DNA of 10,311 nt, taken from assembly GCA_964602735.1 (NCBI GenBank), contig CAZRRV010000049.1:1-10311 (forward strand). The letters run 5' to 3'. Shown here piece after piece: positions 6,273 to 10,311 of the stretch. Source of the stretch: CAZRRV01 sp964602735 (GTDB taxonomy: Bacteria; Bacillota; Clostridia; Oscillospirales; Acutalibacteraceae). Both the position numbers and the translations under genes were made by a program. The notes beneath the pieces are model-generated. The model was not told the origin of the DNA. It did no database searches and saw only the letters and a list, made by a program, of their open reading frames with translations. How positions within the stretch are numbered: the stretch's first letter is position 1; each line of letters starts with the position of its first letter.

Positions 6273-6299
6273 CGGTAATTCCCGGCGATTTTCTTACCG
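6273..6299. promoter_or_regulatory. Inverted repeat over the nagB transcription start, possible operator
   Basis: CGGTAA (6273-6278) and TTACCG (6294-6299) are perfect complements 15 bases apart. The right arm lies at the predicted start of the nagB transcript (near 6296). A repressor bound here would block the promoter, as NagR-type GntR regulators do in other Bacillota, but the arms do not resemble the NagR site I know and no regulator gene is in view. The same sequence also contains a CCGG...CCGG pair (6272-6275, 6282-6285). As RNA it could form a weak leader hairpin instead. Confidence 0.3.
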
Positions 6300-6302
6300 T
6301 TT

Positions 6303-6331
6303 ATTGTACCACCGCCCGCCTTTTTTGTAAA
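6303..6331 (-). promoter_or_regulatory. Sigma-A-type promoter of nagB-nagA-permease
   Basis: On the minus strand TTTACA (6331-6326) and TACAAT (6308-6303) are 17 bases apart, each one mismatch or so from consensus. Transcription would begin near 6296, leaving a leader of about 49 bases. It lies in the 134-base gap after hpt, so the nag genes can be expressed independently of the upstream genes. A 5-bp inverted repeat (GTTCC 6350-6354, GGAAC 6363-6367) sits between hpt and this promoter but lacks a T-run, so no clear hpt terminator is seen. Confidence 0.7.
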
Positions 6332-6381
6332 GGCGCAAATCCAATCCGCGTTCCGGCGGACGGGAACACTGCCGCCCGGAG

Positions 6382-6978
6382 TCACCCGCCGGAAGCTCCC
6401 CCGTCGCCGTCACCGCTCTTCCGCCCGTACGCCTCGGGTTTCAGTACCCCCACAAACGGCAGAGCGCGGTAGGCCTCGTTGTAATCGAGCCCGTACCCCA
6501 CCACAAACTCGTCGGGGATGATTTTGCCCACATAGTCGGCGGAAAAATCGACCTCGCGGCGGCTCGGCTTATCGAGCAGGGTGCAGGTTTTTACGCTTTT
6601 CGCCCCCTTCAGGGTGAGATAGCGTTTCAGGTAGGCGAGGGTACGGCCGCTGTCGATTATATCCTCAACAATTAAAATATCGCATCTGTCTAAATCGTGG
6701 CGCAGCAGATCGAGGATAATATTGACATTCCCGCCGGATTTCGTTCCCGCCCCGTACGACGACACCCGCATAAAATCAATTTCGGCGGCAATTTGCAGGC
6801 GTTTCATAAGTTCCCCGGTAAACACGACCGACCCTTTAAGTATGCTTACGAGGAGAAGCCTTTTGTCCGGCGCCGCGTAATCGCGGGTTATCTCGTCCGC
6901 TATCCTTATAACGGTTTTCTCGAGTTCGTCCTCGTCGATAAGCTTATAGGCGATGTCGGCGCTTAAATCGTAGCGCAT
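6382..6978 (-). CDS. hpt: Hypoxanthine phosphoribosyltransferase
   Basis: This cytoplasmic purine-salvage enzyme joins hypoxanthine (and usually guanine) to PRPP, giving IMP or GMP. It has 198 residues, slightly longer than the usual 175-185 because of a glycine- and aspartate-rich tail at about 187-198. The pyrophosphate loop LKGS is at 47-50, the flexible-loop signature SSYG at 73-76, and the PRPP-binding motif VEDIIDSGRTL at 104-114. The C-terminal FVVGYGLDYNE segment binds the base and metal. An in-frame TTG at 6984 is only one base from the GGGAGGG site (6986-6992). The ATG at 6978 is seven bases away and is preferred. It follows the transporter gene by 81 bases, and the two may share a transcript. 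Confidence 0.95.
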   Translation of the reverse strand: MRYDLSADIAYKLIDEDELEKTVIRIADEITRDYAAPDKRLLLVSILKGSVVFTGELMKRLQIAAEIDFMRVSSYGAGTKSGGNVNIILDLLRHDLDRCDILIVEDIIDSGRTLAYLKRYLTLKGAKSVKTCTLLDKPSRREVDFSADYVGKIIPDEFVVGYGLDYNEAYRALPFVGVLKPEAYGRKSGDGDGGASGG

Positions 6979-7032
6979 TGTCAATCCCTCCCGATATTAC
7001 GGCGCCGGCGGTATACGGCGGCCCGCTTATGT

Positions 7033-7069
7033 AAAAACCGATCCCGGCGGCCCGAACGTTCAGGCCGCC
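7033..7069 (-). terminator. Strong hairpin over the MATE gene stop codon, possible terminator
   Basis: On the minus strand GGCGGCC (7069-7063) pairs perfectly with GGCCGCC (7052-7046). A further U-G and G-C pair extends the stem and leaves a six-base AACGUU loop. The transporter's TGA stop (7062-7060) lies within the hairpin. A run of five T residues follows at 7037-7033, but eight bases separate it from the stem, so it is not a canonical terminator. It could be a partial terminator that lowers hpt expression, or an mRNA-protecting structure. Confidence 0.35.
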
Positions 7070-8382
7070 CCGTTCCCCGCGGCCGGCGTTCCGGCGGACG
7101 GCTCCCGTTTTCTCAAAAAGCATTTCTCTTCAATCAGCGATACGATATAATGGGCGACCATTCCGAACCCGAACATCAGTATAACGGTATTCATTCCGAA
7201 AGACAGGACTCCCGCCGCGTAAAGCGCGTAGAAAACGCCGTAGTAAACGAAATTTATGATGAGAGAATTCACGGCGTTGTATACCGTTTTGCCGGTACCG
7301 ATGAATATACTGTCGATAATCGCGCAGCCCGCGTACGCGATATAAAACGGGGCCAGTTTAACGGTTATGCCGAATATTTCCTCCGCGTTGCTCAGATTTT
7401 GCGCGTAACGGAAAAAAGGCGTCCACAGCGGCACCGAAACCGCCCAGAGAACCGCCGTGGCGCCGGCGATGAAATAATAATTGAACTGTTTAAGGTTTTT
7501 ATAGCCGTCTTTGCAGTCGGCGCGGACAACTTCGGCCAGCGCGGTAACGGGGATTAAAAGCCAGCCCCATATAAAATTGTTGGCAATCCAGTAGTTCCCC
7601 TGTTCCGCGACCGCGTTCACCATTTTGCAGACCATTACGGCATATACAACATTATCGATAAACTGCTGCGCCCCCGAAAAACCGCCGGTTTTGCACCATT
7701 CTTTGAAAACCGCGATGTCCGACTTCGCGAAACGGCGGAATTTTATCTGCTTTTGCCGCCACAGCAGCAGAACGCTCGCCGCCGCCAGCAGGGTGTTCAC
7801 CGCGATATTCGATACTGCGACGCCGTACACCCCGAAATTCGGTATCAGCAGGAAATCCGCGGCCATGGAGAGCGCCGTGCGCACGCCCAGGAAAATATAA
7901 ATGTTCCGGGCTTTCCCGATTACGACAAAAACAACATTCACAAAGCTTAATACCACGCCCGCCGTAAATGCCGCGGTTTCAAGCTGAAGATAAATGTTCG
8001 TTGCCGTCAGATTAACGCCGTCCGGGTTCATGGCGCCAATCAGCGACCTGCCGTATATAATAACGCCGACGGAAAACAGCGCGTAAAGGGCAAAGGAAAC
8101 CACGCCGGTTTTGAAAACGTATTCGGCAAATTTTTCTCTGCTTTTCCCGAGAATCCCGTTTAACACCGAATACAGCGGGACAATAAGGAACGCCTGGAGC
8201 GTTTCGTTTATAAGATCGAACCATTCCATCTGCCCGATAATATCGAACGCTCCCGAGCCGCCCGTGCCCGCAATCAAAAAAGTTCTGACTGTCTGGTACA
8301 CGGCGGGGACAAGCGCCAGCGCGCACAGGGCAATCCAGAGCCGCCGGTTGAACCGCTTAAGCTGTTTGATTTTTTCTTTCAT
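7060..8382 (-). CDS. MATE-family transporter
   Basis: This polytopic inner-membrane protein of 440 residues shows the two-bundle, roughly twelve-helix pattern of MATE (multi-antimicrobial extrusion) carriers, which usually export organic cations or drugs with Na+ or H+. Hydrophobic helices run from about residue 14 to 417. The halves are joined by a polar stretch at about 208-228 (KQKQIKFRRFAK-like). Features that recall bacterial MATE proteins are the start of the second half (KTGGFSGAQQF, 231-241) and NYWIANNFIWGWLLIP (263-278). The last dozen residues are an alanine/glycine-rich tail. The start ATG at 8382 has a weaker purine site (GGGGGAT, 8397-8391). The substrate cannot be predicted and the neighbours give no hint. 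A flippase-like role is possible but less likely. Confidence 0.85.
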   Translation of the reverse strand: MKEKIKQLKRFNRRLWIALCALALVPAVYQTVRTFLIAGTGGSGAFDIIGQMEWFDLINETLQAFLIVPLYSVLNGILGKSREKFAEYVFKTGVVSFALYALFSVGVIIYGRSLIGAMNPDGVNLTATNIYLQLETAAFTAGVVLSFVNVVFVVIGKARNIYIFLGVRTALSMAADFLLIPNFGVYGVAVSNIAVNTLLAAASVLLLWRQKQIKFRRFAKSDIAVFKEWCKTGGFSGAQQFIDNVVYAVMVCKMVNAVAEQGNYWIANNFIWGWLLIPVTALAEVVRADCKDGYKNLKQFNYYFIAGATAVLWAVSVPLWTPFFRYAQNLSNAEEIFGITVKLAPFYIAYAGCAIIDSIFIGTGKTVYNAVNSLIINFVYYGVFYALYAAGVLSFGMNTVILMFGFGMVAHYIVSLIEEKCFLRKREPSAGTPAAGNGAA

Positions 8383-8437
8383 AACGGCAGATCCCCCGTG
8401 CCGGAGCCGCCCGTTTTACCGCCGCGGCCGGTACATT

Positions 8438-9241
8438 TCAGTTATGGCGGCCCCTCTCCCTCAACAGCCGCAAAATCTCGTCCGGATTATTGCAGGTTAT
8501 AAGATAAACGCCGCTTTCTATCGCCTTATCGACCGTTTCCGCGTCTTTCACTCCCGCGCCGGCCCAGGGCTGTACTCCCCTCGCCGCCATGGTATCGCAC
8601 GCCTCTTTCCCCGCGACCGGCTGGCCCGGCTCTTCCGCGCACATACAGCAGCAGTACGGGTAAGAATACGGATCGAGGCTTATCCGTTTCAGAACGGTTC
8701 GCGGATAGTACGTATGCAGGCGGTACCGTTTTCCGTATTTCCCGTAAACATATTCGAGCAGCTCCGCGCTGAAAGAGTTTATCACCGCGCGATCCGTAAA
8801 TCCGTACCTGTCGACAATCCGCAGCACCCTGTCGCAGACATCGTAAGCCGACTTTTCCCCCACATCCGACGGGTATTCTTTCAGTTCGATGTCTAGCGTT
8901 ATCGCCGGATTGGCCGCGATCCGTTCCATAAAAGCCTCAAATTCCGGAACGCGGCACCCCGCGAACTCCTCCCCCGCGCGGATTCCCGCGTCGAGAGCCT
9001 TGACCTCCGCGAGGGTCATGTCGCGAACGGCGCCGGAGCCGTCGGTGGTTCTGTCGACCGTCGCGTCGTGTATTACAACAAGTTCGCCGTCTTTCGTCGA
9101 ACGCACATCAAGCTCGATCTGATCGACGCCCAGCGCCTCCGCCGCCGCGAATGCCTCCATGGTGTTTTCCGGGTACCGCGATCGCCATCCCCTGTGAGCC
9201 GCCACATATATATTGCGCGGGCTCTGCGTCCAGTAATTCAT
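8438..9241 (-). CDS. ugpQ: Glycerophosphodiester phosphodiesterase
   Basis: This cytoplasmic GDPD-family TIM-barrel enzyme, like UgpQ, hydrolyses glycerophosphodiesters to glycerol-3-phosphate and an alcohol. It has 267 residues, a typical length, and no signal peptide. HRG with catalytic H16 and R17 is followed by PENT (24-27). ELD (43-45) carries metal ligands E43 and D45, IHD (57-59) holds the second catalytic histidine H58, and DIELK (117-121) carries E119. The frame is open far upstream into the next gene. ATG at 9241 is chosen because GGAGG (9254-9250) lies eight bases before it and the barrel begins there. A cysteine cluster, CCCMC, at 197-201 is unusual for the family. The gene follows the DUF1848 gene by 47 bases. 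The symbol reflects family resemblance only. Confidence 0.9.
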   Translation of the reverse strand: MNYWTQSPRNIYVAAHRGWRSRYPENTMEAFAAAEALGVDQIELDVRSTKDGELVVIHDATVDRTTDGSGAVRDMTLAEVKALDAGIRAGEEFAGCRVPEFEAFMERIAANPAITLDIELKEYPSDVGEKSAYDVCDRVLRIVDRYGFTDRAVINSFSAELLEYVYGKYGKRYRLHTYYPRTVLKRISLDPYSYPYCCCMCAEEPGQPVAGKEACDTMAARGVQPWAGAGVKDAETVDKAIESGVYLITCNNPDEILRLLRERGRHN

Positions 9242-9259
9242 GCGAACATCCTCCTTATC

Positions 9260-9288
9260 GGCGGCGTTAAAAGCCGCGCGCCGCCGCC
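9260..9288 (-). other. GC-rich hairpin in the gap before the phosphodiesterase gene
   Basis: GGCGGCG (9260-9266) can pair with CGCCGCC (9279-9285, or in register 9282-9288) within the 47-base gap between the DUF1848 stop and the phosphodiesterase start. On the minus strand the 3' arm ends a few bases before the GGAGG site. There is no T-run, so it is not a terminator. It may mark an mRNA processing or stability site between the two genes, or may be chance in GC-rich sequence. Confidence 0.35.
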
Positions 9289-10236
9289 TCAAATCGGCAG
9301 CTTTATTTGATCGTCGCGCAGAGACGCGACTTTCGGTTCGGTAACCTTGTCTTCCGGGTCTTCCGGCGTGCGGGTGTCGCACAGCATCGTAGAATTCGGA
9401 TCGTATTTTCCGCAGTTTTGCCGCACGGCGTCGCCGTCGTAATTCGCGTAGCAGTAAAGGCACCCGTTGCGGCAGGTGTTGTAGGAGCCCACGTCTCTGC
9501 TCTCGACGCACCCGCACTCCGGCCGCTGGCTTTTGTCTTTCTTTGCCTTGAGGGGGATGCCGGTGATTCGCTCGAACAGGCGGGCGTCGATACAGCAGCC
9601 GTGCCGTATGCCGTGTTTTTCGAGATCGATACCCTCCGCGCAGGATTCTACGACAAGCCCGTTGGCTCCCGCCGTTTCGGCGAAACGCCCCGCGAGTTCG
9701 TCCTGCAGCTCTGTCGGGAAATCCCAGATTAAAAGTTCCCGCGTGTTTTTTTCCGTTTTGCGGTACATATCCACAAAGCTTATCACGCACTTTTCGGTAT
9801 AGCCGGCAAGCGCCGCCGCTATCTCGCCGAACCGGCGGATATGGTATTCCATGGTATATTTCCCGTTCAGAAAGACGGGATCGTACCTCCATATCACCCG
9901 CTCGGGCCCTATGGCCTCCGAAAGTTTGCGGAACGCGGGGATTATAACGCTGTCTTTATCCGGGACGGAAGGCTCTACATCGTCGCCGTAGCCGGTAACG
10001 GTAAACTGGAAATAATACGGGTAGTCTTTCAGCAGATCCAGTTTGCCGAGCATGGGGATGGGGTTTTTCGTCCAGAAAACAATACCGTCGACCACTTCGG
10101 GGTTCAAGGGCACCCTGCTCACCTGATGGATATTCAGCGGGTTGCGCACTTCGAAAAACCCCGCTTTCAGACGGTTGAAAAACCATTCGGAGTAGTATGT
10201 CGGCAAATCGGTTCTTCGGCTTGCGCTGATAATCAT
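9289..10236 (-). CDS. DUF1848 family protein with a C-terminal CX3CX2C motif
   Basis: This 315-residue soluble protein belongs to the uncharacterised DUF1848 family. The recognisable family pattern is MIISASRRTDLP (1-12), VFWTKNP (53-59), YYFQFTVTGYG (74-84), RVIWRYDPV (113-121) and VISFVD (151-156). Near the end comes CGCVESRDVGSYNTC (241-255), running into a radical-SAM-like C-x3-C-x2-C (C255, C259, C262) with tyrosine before the last cysteine. Further cysteines at 199, 214, 215, 241, 243, 275 and 286 could hold a second metal site. The function is unknown; an iron-sulphur protein is an inference. It has no signal peptide or membrane segment. The start ATG at 10236 has GGAGG nine bases upstream. 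It is the first leftward gene, behind an extended -10 element, and may head a transcript through the phosphodiesterase, transporter and hpt genes. Confidence 0.9.
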   Translation of the reverse strand: MIISASRRTDLPTYYSEWFFNRLKAGFFEVRNPLNIHQVSRVPLNPEVVDGIVFWTKNPIPMLGKLDLLKDYPYYFQFTVTGYGDDVEPSVPDKDSVIIPAFRKLSEAIGPERVIWRYDPVFLNGKYTMEYHIRRFGEIAAALAGYTEKCVISFVDMYRKTEKNTRELLIWDFPTELQDELAGRFAETAGANGLVVESCAEGIDLEKHGIRHGCCIDARLFERITGIPLKAKKDKSQRPECGCVESRDVGSYNTCRNGCLYCYANYDGDAVRQNCGKYDPNSTMLCDTRTPEDPEDKVTEPKVASLRDDQIKLPI

Positions 10237-10287
10237 TTCCCCGCACCTCCGCGCTGCGGCTGCGGCACCAGCCTCCGGCAGGTTTTA

Positions 10288-10296
10288 AGTATACCA
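10288..10296 (-). promoter_or_regulatory. Extended -10 promoter element for the DUF1848 gene
   Basis: On the minus strand the sequence reads TGG then TATACT (10293-10288), an extended -10 (TGn) element with five of six bases matching TATAAT. With a 17-base spacer the -35 hexamer would begin at 10311 and run past the edge of the window, so it cannot be checked. The predicted start is near 10281, leaving a leader of about 45 bases before the ATG at 10236. Confidence 0.5.
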
Positions 10297-10311
10297 TTCA
10301 CCGGCCGGCAC

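Noticed and set aside
6248..6385. Upstream extension of nagB
   Set aside because: It would swallow the promoter and ribosome binding site, and the family's N-terminus begins at the ATG at 6247.
7009..7037. Promoter for hpt (TTTTTA or TTTACA with TATACC)
   Set aside because: Spacers are 16 or 14 bases and the hexamers match poorly, so it is not distinguishable from background. hpt may be read from upstream.
8438..9892. Phosphodiesterase reading frame extended upstream to 484 codons
   Set aside because: The extra 217 codons are antisense-free but overlap the well-supported DUF1848 gene in another frame and are arginine-rich, as expected of a shadow frame. A good ribosome binding site marks the ATG at 9241.
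1..10311. CRISPR array, insertion sequence, prophage, integron or toxin-antitoxin module
   Set aside because: No regularly spaced repeats beyond the two-unit A-rich repeat, no transposase, integrase or phage-like proteins, and no paired small toxin-like ORFs were seen.

Overview
The window is a GC-rich stretch of bacterial chromosome, tightly packed with ordinary metabolic and envelope genes. It shows no mobile element, rRNA, tRNA or CRISPR array. The likely source is a high-GC, Clostridia-like Bacillota, probably host-associated. The reasons are strong GGAGG-type ribosome binding sites, frequent TTG/GTG starts, sigma-A-type promoters with 17-base spacers, the short Gram-positive form of NagB, a DacF/DacA-type carboxypeptidase with a C-terminal membrane anchor, an EIIC_2-type permease and a DUF1848 protein. 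The genus cannot be told from the sequence.

Layout. Bases 1-418 hold no convincing protein gene. They carry an A-rich diverged tandem repeat (12-104), a good intrinsic terminator reading leftward (98-120), a run of perfect inverted repeats between 172 and 278 that could be a leftward structured RNA or protein-binding sites, and a consensus-like rightward promoter (303-331) with a GC-rich structured leader. Two rightward genes follow: an FGGY-family sugar kinase that appears to begin at a rare ATT codon (419-1963), and a secreted, membrane-anchored D-Ala-D-Ala carboxypeptidase (2006-3331). From 3340 to the right edge every gene is leftward. In transcription order these are a DUF1848 protein (10236-9289), a glycerophosphodiester phosphodiesterase (9241-8438), a MATE-family transporter (8382-7060), hypoxanthine phosphoribosyltransferase (6978-6382), then nagB (6247-5525), nagA (5532-4444) and an EIIC_2-type permease (4389-3340).

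How the genes work together. nagB, nagA and the permease form one unit behind their own promoter (6303-6331). NagA deacetylates GlcNAc-6-P and NagB converts GlcN-6-P to fructose-6-P and ammonia, feeding amino sugars from the medium or from recycled peptidoglycan into glycolysis. The permease is a candidate but unproven uptake component, because no EIIA or EIIB is present here. The upstream leftward genes are closely spaced (47, 55 and 81 bases) and may be one transcript starting from an extended -10 element at 10288-10296. The two gene sets converge with 8 bases between stop codons and no recognisable shared terminator.

Most of the window is well-known biology. The points worth a second look are the ATT start, the 5' structured region on the minus strand, the kinase leader, and the placement of a radical-SAM-like cysteine motif at the C-terminus of the DUF1848 protein. 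I do not see a clear new multi-gene system.
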